DNA of 64,000 bases from Thiomonas arsenitoxydans (GCF_000253115.1 NC_014145.1:1-64000); one strand, 5' to 3'; positions 31,354-41,124 are shown, counted from the stretch's first letter. Notes: a model not told the origin generated them from the letters alone. A program made the numbers and translations.

Positions 31354-32224
31354 GTCTTCCGGCCGCGCCGCCTTGCCCGGCTCGGCGCAACTCGGTTTGT
31401 TCGACTGGGACGAGCCGACGCCCGCCCCCGCCCCTATCGCCGCCCCGGCGCCAGGAGCCGCGGTGAGCTCATCCCCAGGTTCGTCGCCGGTCTCAATACC
31501 CCGCGCTGGCGTGCCGACGCAGCGTTATGACGACGGCATCCACCGTTTCGATTGGACGCTGCACCGCGCCGCCCGCCGCACCCTGGCGCTGCGAGTGGAC
31601 GACCGCGGCGTCAGCCTGCACGCCCCGCGCCTGGCCAGCGGCGCGTCTATCGCCCAGTTTCTGCAGCAGCACGCCGCCTGGGTGCAGCGCAAGCTGCGAC
31701 AGCGCGAACAGCGTCTGCAGGCGCTGCAGGCCGCGCGCATCGAGTGGGCCGATGGCGGCCGTATCCCCTATCTCGGCCAGCACCTCACCCTGCGGCTGCG
31801 CGGCGCCAGCCAGTTGCGGTGGGACGAAGCCCGCGCCGAACTTCACCTGCCCTTGCCGCAAGGCAGCAGTGCGCAGCAGGTGCGCGACAGCGTGGCCGCC
31901 TGGCTGCAGCGACAGGCGCTGGGGCTGTTCGCCGCGCGGGTGGCGCATTTCGCGGCCCAGCTCGGGGTGCGCGTGACGGCGGTGAAACTCAGCGCCGCCA
32001 CCACCCGCTGGGGCAGCGCCAAAAGCGACGGCAGTATCCGCCTGCATTGGCGTCTGTTGCACTTCAGCCCGCAACTCGTCGATTACGTCGTCGCCCACGA
32101 AGTGGCGCATCTGCGCGAAATGAACCACAGCCCGCGCTTCTGGGCGCATGTGGGCAGCCTCTACCCCGAATACCAACAGGCCCGCGCGCAACTGCGCAAA
32201 AGCGTGCTGCCGCCCTGGGGTTGA
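31340..32224 (+). CDS. YgjP-like zinc-dependent metallopeptidase (DUF45)
   Basis: The C-terminal half is a YgjP/WLM-type gluzincin-like domain with the motif H253-EVA-H257 followed by H263 (MNHSPRFW), and the family block TTRWGSAKSDGSI. The first 60 residues are Pro/Ala-rich and probably disordered. Substrate unknown. It overlaps plsC by 14 bp and so is translated from the same mRNA. Confidence 0.88.
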   Translation: MPRAESSGRAALPGSAQLGLFDWDEPTPAPAPIAAPAPGAAVSSSPGSSPVSIPRAGVPTQRYDDGIHRFDWTLHRAARRTLALRVDDRGVSLHAPRLASGASIAQFLQQHAAWVQRKLRQREQRLQALQAARIEWADGGRIPYLGQHLTLRLRGASQLRWDEARAELHLPLPQGSSAQQVRDSVAAWLQRQALGLFAARVAHFAAQLGVRVTAVKLSAATTRWGSAKSDGSIRLHWRLLHFSPQLVDYVVAHEVAHLREMNHSPRFWAHVGSLYPEYQQARAQLRKSVLPPWG

Positions 32225-32250
32225 GCGGGTGTGAACCCGGCTAGCTTCGC

Positions 32251-33693
32251 ATGACGCCCCTGCTCTTCCTGCTGCTGCACCTCACGCTGACGTTGACCTG
32301 CGCGGCGCATGTGCTGCTGCGCGCGCATCGTCAGCCCGAGTCGCGGGTGGCCTGGTTGCTCATGCTGGTGGCCTTTCCCTACCTCGGCGTTCTGGCCTAT
32401 CTGTTGTTTGGCACGACCCAGATCGGCCGTCGACGGGCCGAGCGGCTGAGCGCCGTCGCCCGCGGCCTGCCCCGTCCTGAAACCGCCCCCGGCTGGCCGA
32501 CAAACGCCGCGCTGCCGCCCGACCAAGACGCGCCGCTGTTCCGCCTCGGCACATCGATCAGCGGCTACCCGGCGGTCGGCGGCAACCGCGCCGAACTGAT
32601 GGCCGACTCGAACGCCGCCATCGCCCGCATCGTGGCCGACATCGACGCGGCGCAGTACAGCGTGCACCTGCTCTTCTATATCTGGCTGGACGATGGCAAC
32701 GGCCGCCGCGTGGCCGATGCCCTGCGCCGCGCCGCCGCGCGCGGCGTGAGCTGCCGCGCCCTGGTGGACGACCTCGGATCGCACGCGTTCATCCGCAGCG
32801 CGCAGTGGCCTGCGCTGGTCGCCGCTGGCGTGCAGGTGCTGCGGGCGCTGCCCGTAGGCAATCCGCTGCTGCGCGCGCTGCGGGGTCGCATCGACCTGCG
32901 CAATCACCGCAAGATCGTCGTCATCGACAACCGCCTGAGCTACAGCGGCAGCCAGAACTGCGCCGACCCCGCCTTCCTGCCCAAGGCGAAATACGGCCCC
33001 TGGGTCGATCTGTTCGTGCGCTTCGAAGGCCCGGTGGTGCGCCAGAACCAGCACCTCTTCGCCACGGACTGGATGGGCAACGACGGCGACGACCTCACCG
33101 CCCTGCTGGTCGAGCCCTTGCCGCAAATCCAAAACGGTCAAGACGGCTTCGTCGCCCAGGTCATCGCCACCGGCCCCACCGACCGAAGGGCCGCCATGCC
33201 CGAACTGTTCGAGTCGCTCATCTTCGCTGCGCGGCATGAGCTGGTCATCACCACGCCGTATTACGTGCCCGTGCCCGCGCTGCAGGCCGCGCTGTGCGCC
33301 GCGGCCAACCGCGGCGTGTCGGCCACGCTCATCCTCCCCGCCCGCAACGACGACTTCGCCGTGGCCGCCACTTCGCGCAGCCATTACCGCGCCCTGCTCG
33401 AAGCCGGGGTGCGCATTTACGAGTTCAGTCCCGGGTTGCTGCACACCAAGTCCATCACCGTAGACGGCCATCTCAGCCTCATCGGCTCGGCCAATATGGA
33501 CCGGCGCAGCTTTGACCTGAACTACGAAAACAACATCCTGCTGCTCGACGCCGCGATCACCGCGGCATTACGCGAAAGGCAGGAGCAGTATCTCGCCAGT
33601 AGCCGCCGCATCACCCTGGACGAAGTGGCCGCCTGGAGCGCGCCCAGGCAACTGTGGCAGAACGCTCTGGCCATCGTCGGCCCCATTCTGTAG
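32251..33693 (+). CDS. cls: Cardiolipin synthase (phospholipase D family)
   Basis: Joins two phosphatidylglycerols to make cardiolipin. The 480-residue protein has two N-terminal TM helices (about 3-20 and 31-50). It has two HKD motifs, H219-RKIVVID with a following GSQN, and H398-TKSITVDG with GSANMD. Arrangement and length fit ClsA. It starts 26 bp after the YgjP-like gene and continues the lipid-related run that begins with plsC. Confidence 0.93.
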   Translation: MTPLLFLLLHLTLTLTCAAHVLLRAHRQPESRVAWLLMLVAFPYLGVLAYLLFGTTQIGRRRAERLSAVARGLPRPETAPGWPTNAALPPDQDAPLFRLGTSISGYPAVGGNRAELMADSNAAIARIVADIDAAQYSVHLLFYIWLDDGNGRRVADALRRAAARGVSCRALVDDLGSHAFIRSAQWPALVAAGVQVLRALPVGNPLLRALRGRIDLRNHRKIVVIDNRLSYSGSQNCADPAFLPKAKYGPWVDLFVRFEGPVVRQNQHLFATDWMGNDGDDLTALLVEPLPQIQNGQDGFVAQVIATGPTDRRAAMPELFESLIFAARHELVITTPYYVPVPALQAALCAAANRGVSATLILPARNDDFAVAATSRSHYRALLEAGVRIYEFSPGLLHTKSITVDGHLSLIGSANMDRRSFDLNYENNILLLDAAITAALRERQEQYLASSRRITLDEVAAWSAPRQLWQNALAIVGPIL

Positions 33694-33771
33694 GTCGAGT
33701 CACGCTGCCGCGAGCGCGTCGCCCGACCGCGCGCTACGCTTTGGGGCCCGATCTTTTTCACAGGATTTCTC

Positions 33772-34161
33772 ATGCGTTTTCTCCACACCATGCTGCGCGT
33801 CGGCGATCTGCAGCGCTCCATCGATTTCTACACCCAGGTCATCGGCATGAAGCTGCTGCGCACCACCGACCGCCCCGAGCAGAAATACAGCCTGGCCTTT
33901 CTCGGCTTCGAGCCCAACCCGGCGCAGGCCGAACTCGAGCTGACCTACAACTACGGCGTCGATCACTACGACCTGGGCACCGCCTACGGCCACATCGCTC
34001 TGGGCGTGGACGATGCCGCCGCGGCCTGCGCACGCATCAAGGCAGCCGGTGGCAAGGTCACCCGCGAGGCCGGCCCGGTCGCCGGGGGCAGCACCATCAT
34101 CGCCTTCGTGCAAGACCCGGACGGCTACAAGATCGAGCTGATTCAGCACGGTACGTTGTGA
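33772..34161 (+). CDS. gloA: Lactoylglutathione lyase (glyoxalase I)
   Basis: Isomerises the glutathione-methylglyoxal hemithioacetal to S-lactoylglutathione. The 129-residue vicinal-oxygen-chelate protein has metal ligands at H5, E56, H74 and E122. This is the same numbering as E. coli GloA, which implies a Ni-type enzyme. It starts 78 bp after cls and may have its own promoter. Confidence 0.96.
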   Translation: MRFLHTMLRVGDLQRSIDFYTQVIGMKLLRTTDRPEQKYSLAFLGFEPNPAQAELELTYNYGVDHYDLGTAYGHIALGVDDAAAACARIKAAGGKVTREAGPVAGGSTIIAFVQDPDGYKIELIQHGTL

Positions 34162-34218
34162 GCCGGGCAGGCGCCGCATCCGGCCGAAGCTGACACGTCC
34201 GGCCGCTATGCTCGTTCC

Positions 34219-34551
34219 ATGCAATCCTGGTTATTTCTGTTCGGCGCGATAGCGGCCGAGGTGATCGGCACCACCGCGCTCAAGGCCACGCACGGCTTCA
34301 CGCGTCTGGCCCCTTCAGTGGTGGTCGTGGCGGCTTACGCCCTGGCGTTTTACCTGCTGTCACGCACCATGCAGACCATTCCGATGAGCATTTCCTATGC
34401 CGTCTGGTCGGGCGTGGGCATCGTGCTCATCACCCTGATCGGCTATGTGGTTTATCACCAGTCGCTCGACTTGCCCGCGCTCGTCGGGCTGGGGCTGATT
34501 CTCGCCGGTGTGCTGGTCATCCACCTGTTCTCCAAATCGGTGGCGCATTAA
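34219..34551 (+). CDS. emrE: Small multidrug resistance (EmrE-like) transporter
   Basis: Four-helix proton antiporter of the SMR family. The 110-residue protein has the essential E14 in IAAEVIGTTALKAT and the EmrE-type block ISYAVWSGVGIVLI. Resemblance to E. coli EmrE (LDLPALVGLGLILAGVLVI) is strong. The alternative SugE/Gdx group is less likely because of this motif. It follows gloA at 57 bp. Confidence 0.93.
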   Translation: MQSWLFLFGAIAAEVIGTTALKATHGFTRLAPSVVVVAAYALAFYLLSRTMQTIPMSISYAVWSGVGIVLITLIGYVVYHQSLDLPALVGLGLILAGVLVIHLFSKSVAH

Positions 34552-34582
34552 GCCCCAAGGCGGGCAGTCGCGGCTGAAATCT

Positions 34583-34687
34583 ATCGATTCGATCGATGCA
34601 TATGATTTCAAATAATCGTTTGTCTTTATGAATTCGGCCTCATAAGCTCTGGGTCAACGCGGGTTTTCCCGCGCATGTCACAAGGAG
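34583..34687 (+). promoter_or_regulatory. Leader of the DsrE-like gene: palindrome, AT-rich promoter and 5' hairpin
   Basis: ATCGAT-TCG-ATCGAT (34583-34597) is an operator-like palindrome. An AT-rich stretch follows (about 34598-34635) that could hold a promoter. CGCGGG-TTTT-CCCGCG (34658-34673) would form a tight hairpin in the 5' UTR just before the AAGGAGC ribosome-binding site (about 34681-34687). The assignment as promoter is inference from layout. Confidence 0.4.
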
Positions 34688-34694
34688 CTTTTGT

Positions 34695-35495
34695 ATGTCG
34701 ACTCACAGTCCCGTTCAACCGTGGCGCCGCCTGGCGCTGCAATCTACTCTCGTTGCGGGCCTCGGCCTGACGGCGCTTGGCGCAAAAACGGCCCAGGCCG
34801 CTTCGGCGCAAGAGCGCTTCATGCCGCAAGGCGCCAGCACGCTGGCCGAGCTCGGCAAAAAACTGGCCGCCGCCCCGCGTCGCCGCGACTTCAAGACCAC
34901 GCAAATGGTCCTGGAAAACCGCGACGAGTGGGATGCCGAGGCCCTTGATCTGGTGCTGGCCTACGCCGGTCAGCCCAAGCAAGTGTGGAACAACACCAAT
35001 CTGGAGGGGCCGTGGCTCAATCTCATGCGCAACGCGATGAACGCGCAGATCTGGTCGTTCAAGCATCCCGATTTTCTGGCCGTCTCGGCCACGCACGGCT
35101 CGGCGCACCTCGCGTTGTATGACGATGCGCTGTGGGCCAAATACCAGTTGGGCAGCCTGACCAAGGGCAAGGCCAAGACCAATACCTGGATCAAGACTTC
35201 TCTCGCTGCCGATGCCGACCCCAAATCAGTCGAAGACCCTAAGGGCGTGTATTCCCCGGCCGACAACAGCATCACCGTGCTGCAAGAGCGCGGCGCCGTG
35301 TTTCTGGCCTGCCACAACGCCATCTGGGAACTCACCGGGCATCTGCACGCCATCGGTCACAACCCCGACAAGGTCTCGCACGCGCAGATGGCTGCCGAAT
35401 TCACCAACCATCTGATTCCCGGCGCCGTGCTCACGCCCGGCATCGTGGGCACGCTGGTCGAACTCGAAAACGCGGGCTATCGCTACGCCGGTTGA
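34695..35495 (+). CDS. Exported DsrE-like protein, possible Tat substrate
   Basis: A 266-residue protein with an N-terminal WRRLALQ twin-arginine-like signal and an Ala-rich hydrophobic core ending near AQAAS. The last 80 residues look like a DsrE/DsrF sulfur-relay fold: a FLACHN cysteine strand followed by IPGAVLTPGIVGTLVELENAGYRY. The middle (VWNNTNLEGPWLNLMRNAMNAQIW) is unfamiliar to me. It is followed after 61 bp by a ModA-like binding protein. A periplasmic sulfur-compound role is plausible but unproven. Confidence 0.75.
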   Translation: MSTHSPVQPWRRLALQSTLVAGLGLTALGAKTAQAASAQERFMPQGASTLAELGKKLAAAPRRRDFKTTQMVLENRDEWDAEALDLVLAYAGQPKQVWNNTNLEGPWLNLMRNAMNAQIWSFKHPDFLAVSATHGSAHLALYDDALWAKYQLGSLTKGKAKTNTWIKTSLAADADPKSVEDPKGVYSPADNSITVLQERGAVFLACHNAIWELTGHLHAIGHNPDKVSHAQMAAEFTNHLIPGAVLTPGIVGTLVELENAGYRYAG

Positions 35496-35556
35496 GCGTT
35501 CGCTGCGTACCCGGCCGCCTCAATCCATCCCTCGAAACCTATAAAAGGAGACTTTC

Positions 35557-36588
35557 ATGCGTCGTATCCCTCTCGCCACAGGCACCCCCTTGCTGGCCGC
35601 GCTGCTGCTTGCCTTGCCGGTGCTCGCCAACGCACAACAGGTGCAACAGGCCGACACCGGCTGGCAGGGCAAAGTGCATGCCCCGCAATACAAGGAAACC
35701 ATTTTCCCGCCCTGGCAGCACGGCGCCAACAACCCCGCGCTGAACAAGGGCCTGGAATTCACCGTTCCGGAGGTCAACGATCTGCCCGACTTTCACGGCG
35801 ATCTCGATCATCCCAAGCTGGTGATCTTCGTGGCCGGTAACTACTACTTCGCCATGGCGCCGCTTGTGCAGGCCTTCGAGAAAGAGCATCCCGACTTCAA
35901 GGGCCGTGTGTTCTACGAAACCCTACCTCCCGGCATTCTGCTCAAGCAGATGAAAGCGGGCGGCACGATCACCGTGGGCAATATGACCTGGACGGTCAAG
36001 CCCGATGTGTATGCCGCCGGGCTGAAAAAGATCGAGGCCGGCATTCACGACGGCGTGCTCACCGGCAAAGCCATTTCCTATGTGAGTAACGACCTCACCA
36101 TCATGGTGCCCAAAGGCAATCCGGCGCATATCACCGGGCTGGCCGATCTGGGCAAGCCGGGCGTCACCCTGTCCATGCCCAATCCCGCCTGGGAAGGCGT
36201 GGCGCGGCAGATCGAGGCCTCGCTGAAAAAGGCCGGGGGCGATGCGCTGGAACAGGCGGTCTATGACACCAAGGTGAAGAATGGCGAGACCACGCTCACC
36301 CACATCCACCATCGCCAGACGCCGCTTTATCTCATGCAGGGCGTGGCGCAGGCCGGTGTGACCTGGAAGTCAGAAGCCATCTTCCAGGAACAGGCGGGTC
36401 ACCCCATCAGCAACGTGCCCATTCCCGCCGATCAAAACACCACGGCGATCTACGCCGCCGCAGTGGTCAAGGGCGCCGCGCACCCGAAGGCCGGTCTGAT
36501 GTGGGCGGAATTCCTGCGCTCCCCCACGGCGCTGAAAATTTTTGAGCGCTACGACTTCAAGCCGGTGTCGGCCCACAAGCCCGGCTGA
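35557..36588 (+). CDS. Orphan periplasmic substrate-binding protein (ModA-like, type 2)
   Basis: A 343-residue exported protein with a cleaved signal (ending VLANAQQ). It has the two-lobe fold of ABC solute receptors: LVIFVAGNYYFAMAPLVQAFEKEHPDF in the first lobe and HPKAGLMWAEFLRSPTALKIFERYDF near the end, the latter typical of molybdate/sulfate-type receptors. No permease or ATPase gene is nearby. It shares a transcript with the DsrE-like gene and is followed by a terminator. The ligand cannot be named. Confidence 0.8.
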   Translation: MRRIPLATGTPLLAALLLALPVLANAQQVQQADTGWQGKVHAPQYKETIFPPWQHGANNPALNKGLEFTVPEVNDLPDFHGDLDHPKLVIFVAGNYYFAMAPLVQAFEKEHPDFKGRVFYETLPPGILLKQMKAGGTITVGNMTWTVKPDVYAAGLKKIEAGIHDGVLTGKAISYVSNDLTIMVPKGNPAHITGLADLGKPGVTLSMPNPAWEGVARQIEASLKKAGGDALEQAVYDTKVKNGETTLTHIHHRQTPLYLMQGVAQAGVTWKSEAIFQEQAGHPISNVPIPADQNTTAIYAAAVVKGAAHPKAGLMWAEFLRSPTALKIFERYDFKPVSAHKPG

Positions 36589-36599
36589 GCGGGCTCTCC

Positions 36600-36630
36600 A
36601 GAAACTCGCCGGGCCGCCCCCAGAGTTTCT
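36600..36630. repeat. Modular repeat hairpin, copy E
   Basis: AGAAACTC (36600-36607) and GAGTTTCT (36623-36630) flank a GGGCCGCCCC core. This is the same layout as the left module of repeats A and C but with different, still complementary arms. The next bases (CCCCTTAAGGGGG) form a further small inverted repeat. Confidence 0.7.
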
Positions 36631-36705
36631 TGCCCCTTAAGGGGGAGATCCGAGCGTAGCGACGGATTTCGGGGTGGGCTCCATTTCATAAATTGGCTCT
36701 TCATG

Positions 36706-36736
36706 CGCCCCCGCCGCAAGGCCGGGGCGATTTTTT
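36706..36736 (+). terminator. Terminator of the DsrE-like/ModA-like pair
   Basis: CGCCCCCGCC (36706-36715) pairs with GGCCGGGGCG (36720-36729), with one internal C-C mismatch and a GCAA loop, and TTTTTT follows at 36731-36736. It supports the two upstream genes forming one transcription unit. Confidence 0.8.
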
Positions 36737-37022
36737 CGTCTCGTGCAGCGCGTCCGCCTCACTGTGGCCGGCAAAGTGTGAGCCTTCAAGTGTGAACATT
36801 TGCACGTTTTGGCGACTGTCAGCAAAAACCCGGTGAAGAGATCGGGAGTGGGCTTGATTTTGGCGGGGGGCGGTAGCACACTGAATCTGACAGATCAATC
36901 ACAACCGCGCACCGGACCAGCGCCGCAGCGCACAACAGAGGAGGTCGAACCACCCTACACATCGTTCCGGCAAGGCGCCCAGCCCTGCTGTTTCTTTTCT
37001 TTCCGAAATCAGGAGCCTCACT
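36737..37022. other. Upstream region of hpf, no gene seen
   Basis: Together with repeat E and the terminator this fills the 434-bp gap between the binding protein and hpf. No credible coding sequence is present; short frames here lack family features. rpoN, which precedes hpf in many proteobacteria, is absent, so hpf needs its own promoter here, which I could not assign. Confidence 0.5.
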
Positions 37023-37355
37023 ATGAATCTGACCATCAGCGGCCACCATTTGGATGTCACCCCCTCCCTGCGCAGTTATGTCGAAAGCAAGCTCGATCGC
37101 GTGGTGCGGCACTTCGATCAAGTGGTGAATGTGAACGTGCTACTCAGTGTGGAAAAACTCAAAGAAAAGGAAAAGCGCCAACGTGCCGAATGCAATCTGA
37201 TGGTCAAGGGCAAATCGATCTTCTGTGAAAGTCAAGACGAAGACCTCTACGCGGCCATCGACACCTTGGTCGACAAGCTGGACCGGCAGGTGGTCGAGCA
37301 CAAGAACCGCTTGCGGGATCACCAGGCCACTGCGGGCAAACACTTGGCGAGTTGA
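37023..37355 (+). CDS. hpf: Ribosome hibernation promoting factor (short HPF/YfiA family)
   Basis: Binds the 30S decoding region and promotes inactive 100S ribosomes in slow growth. The 110-residue protein carries the single HPF/RaiA domain ([20 protein letters not shown] start, [17 protein letters not shown] helix) and lacks the C-terminal dimerisation domain of long HPF. ptsN follows after 128 bp, then hprK, the usual betaproteobacterial order. Confidence 0.95.
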   Translation: MNLTISGHHLDVTPSLRSYVESKLDRVVRHFDQVVNVNVLLSVEKLKEKEKRQRAECNLMVKGKSIFCESQDEDLYAAIDTLVDKLDRQVVEHKNRLRDHQATAGKHLAS

Positions 37356-37483
37356 TCGCTATTCACTGATGTTCGCCCTTGCCGCGAATCCGCAACGGAG
37401 TTTCCGGGCTGGATTCGCGGTCAGTACGAACTGCCGCAAAACCCGTTTAAACTCGCTGTCCTCTTTGGCCCAAGCGTGATCCC

Positions 37484-37954
37484 ATGAACCGTCTTGCCCA
37501 GATTTTGCCGCCGACCCATGTGCAACTCGACGTGGACGTCAGCAGCAAAAAACGCGCGTTTGAATACGCCGGACTGCTGTTTGAAAACAGCCTTGGACTC
37601 AACCGGGCGCTGATTACCGACAATCTGTTCGCCCGCGAGCGGCTGGGCTCCACCGGGCTCGGTCAGGGCGTGGCGATTCCGCATGGGCGCATCAAAGGGC
37701 TCAAGCAACCGAGCGCCGCTGTCATTCGCCTGCGTCAGCCCATCGCCTTCGAGGCGCCGGACAACCAGCCGGTGTCACTGTTGGTGGTGCTGCTGGTGCC
37801 CGAAAGCGCGAATGCCAAGCACCTCGAACTGCTGTCGGCCATCGCAGAAATGCTCTCCGATACCGATCTGCGCGAACAACTTCTGAGCGAGGCCGACGCC
37901 GCCGTGCTGCACCACCGCATCAGCGCCTGGGCGCCTTTGCAAACCGCAGCATGA
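37484..37954 (+). CDS. ptsN: Nitrogen-regulatory PTS enzyme IIA (EIIA-Ntr)
   Basis: Receives phosphate from NPr in the nitrogen PTS and regulates potassium, carbon and nitrogen functions by protein contact. The 156-residue protein has the phospho-accepting H67 in GVAIPHGRIKG and the usual SLLVVLLVPESANAKHLELL core. It lies between hpf and hprK, so the phosphorelay and HPr kinase are encoded side by side. Confidence 0.95.
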   Translation: MNRLAQILPPTHVQLDVDVSSKKRAFEYAGLLFENSLGLNRALITDNLFARERLGSTGLGQGVAIPHGRIKGLKQPSAAVIRLRQPIAFEAPDNQPVSLLVVLLVPESANAKHLELLSAIAEMLSDTDLREQLLSEADAAVLHHRISAWAPLQTAA

Positions 37955-38053
37955 GTCTCGGTGGCGTCACCAGGTGCGTCGTCAGTGACGTCGCGTGGCG
38001 CTACCACCCGCGCCGCTGGCCCGACACAGTCGCCATGATCTTCCCCGCCTGAT

Positions 38054-39007
38054 TTGAAAGCTTCCACCCTCGCCGCCGAACGCCTGTTCGAGGCCAATGC
38101 CGCACAGCTCATGTGGCAATGGATCGCCGGGCAGAGCAACCCCGAGCGTCGCTTCGACATGGCCGCCGTCGAGGGGGCGACTTCCGGCGCTGATCTGGTG
38201 GGGTATCTGAATTACATCCACCCCTTTCGCGTACAGATCCTGGGCTGGCGCGAGGTTGATTACCTCAACAACTCCAACCAGGAAGACCGTCTGCGGCGCA
38301 TACGCCGCATCATCGGCCTTGAGCCGCCGGCGCTGGTGCTGGCCGACGGCAAAGAGCCGCCGCCCTGTCTGATCGACGAATGCAACGCGGCGCAGGTGCC
38401 GCTGTTTCGCACCGCGGAGACGGCCGCCTTCACCATCGACGTGCTGCGCGCCTTTCTGTCCAAGCACTTCGCCAACCGCGTCACCCAGCACGGCGTGTTC
38501 ATGGACATTCTCGGTCTGGGCGTGCTCATCACTGGCGAGTCCGGCCTGGGCAAGAGCGAGCTGGGGCTGGATCTCATCACGCGGGGTCACGGCCTGGTGG
38601 CCGACGATTGCGTGGACCTGCTGCGCGTGGCGCAGAACACCATCGAGGGCCGCTGTCCGCCGCTGTTGCAGAACCTGCTGGAAGTGCGCGGCATCGGTCT
38701 GCTCGATATCAAGACCATTTTTGGCGAGACTGCGGTGCGCCGCAAAATGCGGCTAAAGCTCATCTGTCACCTGATTCGCCGCGATGTGCTCGACCGCAAC
38801 TTCGACCGTCTGCCCGCAGGCAATCTGGAAGAAGATGTGCTGGGTGTGCCGATTCGAAAGGTGATGATCCCGGTGGAAGCCGGACGCAACCTCGGCGTGC
38901 TGGTCGAATCAGCCGTGCGCAACACCATTCTGCAACTTCGGGGTATCGACACCCTGAACGAATTTCAGGAACGCCAGCGCCAAGCCATGCGCGATGGGGA
39001 CGACTGA
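38054..39007 (+). CDS. hprK: HPr kinase/phosphorylase
   Basis: Phosphorylates and dephosphorylates a serine of HPr-type proteins. The 317-residue product has the P-loop GESGLGKS at 161-168 and the HprK signature [15 protein letters not shown]. The start is taken as TTG 38054: the in-frame ATG at 38036 is cut off by a TGA two codons before it, and the next internal ATG would remove part of the N-terminal domain. No strong SD is visible. It converges on fur. Confidence 0.93.
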   Translation: MKASTLAAERLFEANAAQLMWQWIAGQSNPERRFDMAAVEGATSGADLVGYLNYIHPFRVQILGWREVDYLNNSNQEDRLRRIRRIIGLEPPALVLADGKEPPPCLIDECNAAQVPLFRTAETAAFTIDVLRAFLSKHFANRVTQHGVFMDILGLGVLITGESGLGKSELGLDLITRGHGLVADDCVDLLRVAQNTIEGRCPPLLQNLLEVRGIGLLDIKTIFGETAVRRKMRLKLICHLIRRDVLDRNFDRLPAGNLEEDVLGVPIRKVMIPVEAGRNLGVLVESAVRNTILQLRGIDTLNEFQERQRQAMRDGDD

Positions 39008-39055
39008 AGGGTGATTGAAGGGCGACGGATCGGGGCAACTGAGCGAACTTAAAAG

Positions 39056-39538
39056 CTACTCGCCGTGCTCTGGCGGACGTGCCGCAAGCGGCGTGTGATC
39101 CGCCTTGTTGTAGTGCGGGCAAGTGGTCTTTTTGGCGCAGCTCGCGTAGAGCGAGAGCGAATGTTCCTGCAACTCGAAGCCGTGTTCCGTGGCGATTTTT
39201 TTCTGCCGCCGCTCGATCTCAGGATCGAAAAACTCCACCACCCGACCGCAGTCCAGGCACACCAGATGGTCGTGGTGCGTGCCTTCGTTGATCTCGAACA
39301 CCGACTTGCCCGATTCGAAGTTGCTGCGCAGCAAAATGCCGGCCTGCTCGAATTGGGTCAGCACGCGGTACACCGTGGCCAGGCCGATGTCCTGCTGTTC
39401 ATCGAGCAGCACGCGGTACACATCTTCAGCCGTCATGTGGCGCTGCGTGCCCTTTTGAAAAATCTCCAGAATGCGCAGGCGCGGCTGAGTGACTTTCAGA
39501 CCGGTATTGCGCAAACCTTGTGCATTGCTCTGAGCCAT
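39056..39538 (-). CDS. fur: Ferric uptake regulator Fur
   Basis: Iron-dependent repressor of iron uptake genes. The 160-residue protein has the winged-helix N-terminus ([37 protein letters not shown]), the metal-binding block [18 protein letters not shown] and a C-terminal CAKKTTCPH pair. Length is slightly above E. coli Fur because of a tail after CPHYNK. It is divergent from bamE, the conserved neighbour in many beta- and gammaproteobacteria. A candidate Fur box lies at 46349-46368. Confidence 0.96.
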   Translation of the reverse strand: MAQSNAQGLRNTGLKVTQPRLRILEIFQKGTQRHMTAEDVYRVLLDEQQDIGLATVYRVLTQFEQAGILLRSNFESGKSVFEINEGTHHDHLVCLDCGRVVEFFDPEIERRQKKIATEHGFELQEHSLSLYASCAKKTTCPHYNKADHTPLAARPPEHGE

Positions 39539-39613
39539 GGGGGAGAGGGCCGTATTCAGTAGAATGCGCCGATGTTAAACGACCCCGGCCGCGTTGACCA
39601 CGCGAGAGTCCCG

Positions 39614-40279
39614 ATGCGGTTTTACTCTGTTTTTCGTTTCTCTGAACACGCTTTTGCTCAGGCGTCCTCCCGGGCGGATTTGCGGCGAGGGCTTGCCACT
39701 GCGGCGCTGTGCTGCCTGACCTTGCTGGGCGGTTGCAGCACCACAACCACCCAGCACGATCTCACGTCGATATTCAAGCCCTACCGCGCCGATGTGATTC
39801 AGGGAAATTTCGTCTCGCGTGAAATGGCCGAGGAGCTCAAGCCCGGCATGACCAAGGAACAGGTGCAAGCCATCATGGGCACGCCCCTGCTCAAGACCAT
39901 TTTCAACCAGAACCGCTGGGAATATGTGTTCAGCCTGCGTCAGGGCTATCACGCCCCCATCGTGCGTCGCTACGCCGTGTATTTCGACAAGGACGGCAAG
40001 ATGGTGCGCGCCGACGGCGATCCGCTGCCTTCCGAGCAGGAGTTCGTCGCGCAGATCAACACCCTGCGCGATGGCGGCAGCAAACCCAAGTCGCTGACCG
40101 AGGCGCAGTTGCAGGCCGAAATCGCCGCTGCGGACAAGAAGTTTGCGCAGACCAAGCGTCCGCCTGCCGCAGCCTCGCAGCCCGGCAATCTGACGGTTTA
40201 CGCACCGCCGGCCGAGATAGCCGAGTTGCAAAAGGCTGCGCCGCCCGCTGCGGCTTCCTCTTCCGCTGGCAATCCTTGA
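39614..40279 (+). CDS. bamE: Outer membrane assembly lipoprotein BamE (SmpA/OmlA)
   Basis: Lipoprotein of the BAM complex that inserts beta-barrel proteins. The lipobox is TLLGGC, then the SmpA/OmlA domain [15 protein letters not shown] and [16 protein letters not shown]. An Ala/Pro/Gln-rich C-terminal extension makes it longer than E. coli BamE. The start is uncertain: ATG 39614 puts the lipid Cys at 41, TTG 39680 gives a classic short signal with Cys at 19, and ATG 39572 is also in frame. It is divergent from fur. Confidence 0.93.
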   Translation: MRFYSVFRFSEHAFAQASSRADLRRGLATAALCCLTLLGGCSTTTTQHDLTSIFKPYRADVIQGNFVSREMAEELKPGMTKEQVQAIMGTPLLKTIFNQNRWEYVFSLRQGYHAPIVRRYAVYFDKDGKMVRADGDPLPSEQEFVAQINTLRDGGSKPKSLTEAQLQAEIAAADKKFAQTKRPPAAASQPGNLTVYAPPAEIAELQKAAPPAAASSSAGNP

Positions 40280-40302
40280 CCTCTTTTGAGGGGCTTTCGC
40301 GC

Positions 40303-41124
40303 ATGAGCACATCGTCTGCAGAAACGCATCGCATCGCCATTGCCGGCGCTAGCGGCCGCATGGGCCGCACGCTCGTCGAGGCCGTCCTGGCCGCGCCGGA
40401 TTGCAGCATTGGCGCCGCGCTCGACATGCCGGGCAGCCCGGCGCTCGGGCAGGACGCCGGGGCGTTTGCCGGGGTGCACACGGGCGTGGCCATCCGCTCC
40501 GATCTGTACGCCGCGCTGCAGCATGTCCGCTATTTCATCGACTTCACCCGGCCTGAAGGCACCATGGCGCATCTGGCCGCGTGCGAGGCGGCGGGGGTGG
40601 CCATGGTCATCGGCACCACGGGCTTCGACGAGGCGCAGCTCGCGCGCATCCGCATCGCATCGCAGCGCATCGCCATTGTCATGGCGCCCAATATGAGCAT
40701 CGGCGTGAACGTGGTGTTCAAGCTGCTGGAGCAGGCGGCGCGCGCGCTGGCGCAGGGTTATGACATCGAGATCATCGAAGCCCATCATCGCCACAAGGTG
40801 GACGCGCCTTCGGGCACCGCGCTGAAAATGGGCGAGGTCGTCGCGGGTGCGCTCGGGCGCGACCTCAAGCAATGCGCCGTCTATGGCCGCGAAGGCGTCA
40901 CCGGCGAACGCGACCCGTCCACCATCGGCTTCGCCACCGTGCGCGGCGGCGACATCGTGGGCGACCATACCGTGCTGTTCGCGGGCACGGGCGAGCGCAT
41001 CGAAATCACCCACAAGTCGAGCAGCCGCGCCACCTACGCCCAGGGCAGCCTGCGCGCCGTGCGCTTTCTCGCCGCCAAATCCCACGGCCTGTTCGACATG
41101 CAGGACGTGCTGGGCTTGAACTAA
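40303..41124 (+). CDS. dapB: 4-Hydroxy-tetrahydrodipicolinate reductase
   Basis: NAD(P)H-dependent step of the lysine/diaminopimelate pathway. The 273-residue product from ATG 40303 equals the E. coli length. It has the Rossmann motif IAGASGRMG near the start, the [16 protein letters not shown] catalytic block (His-His and Lys) and [18 protein letters not shown]. An in-frame ATG at 40276 overlaps bamE and is less likely. exbB follows after 7 bp. Confidence 0.97.
   Translation: MSTSSAETHRIAIAGASGRMGRTLVEAVLAAPDCSIGAALDMPGSPALGQDAGAFAGVHTGVAIRSDLYAALQHVRYFIDFTRPEGTMAHLAACEAAGVAMVIGTTGFDEAQLARIRIASQRIAIVMAPNMSIGVNVVFKLLEQAARALAQGYDIEIIEAHHRHKVDAPSGTALKMGEVVAGALGRDLKQCAVYGREGVTGERDPSTIGFATVRGGDIVGDHTVLFAGTGERIEITHKSSSRATYAQGSLRAVRFLAAKSHGLFDMQDVLGLN

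Noticed and set aside
36637..36879. Short minus-strand frames between the binding-protein gene and hpf
   Set aside because: They run through a terminator hairpin and repeat-related DNA, have no ribosome-binding site and no domain.
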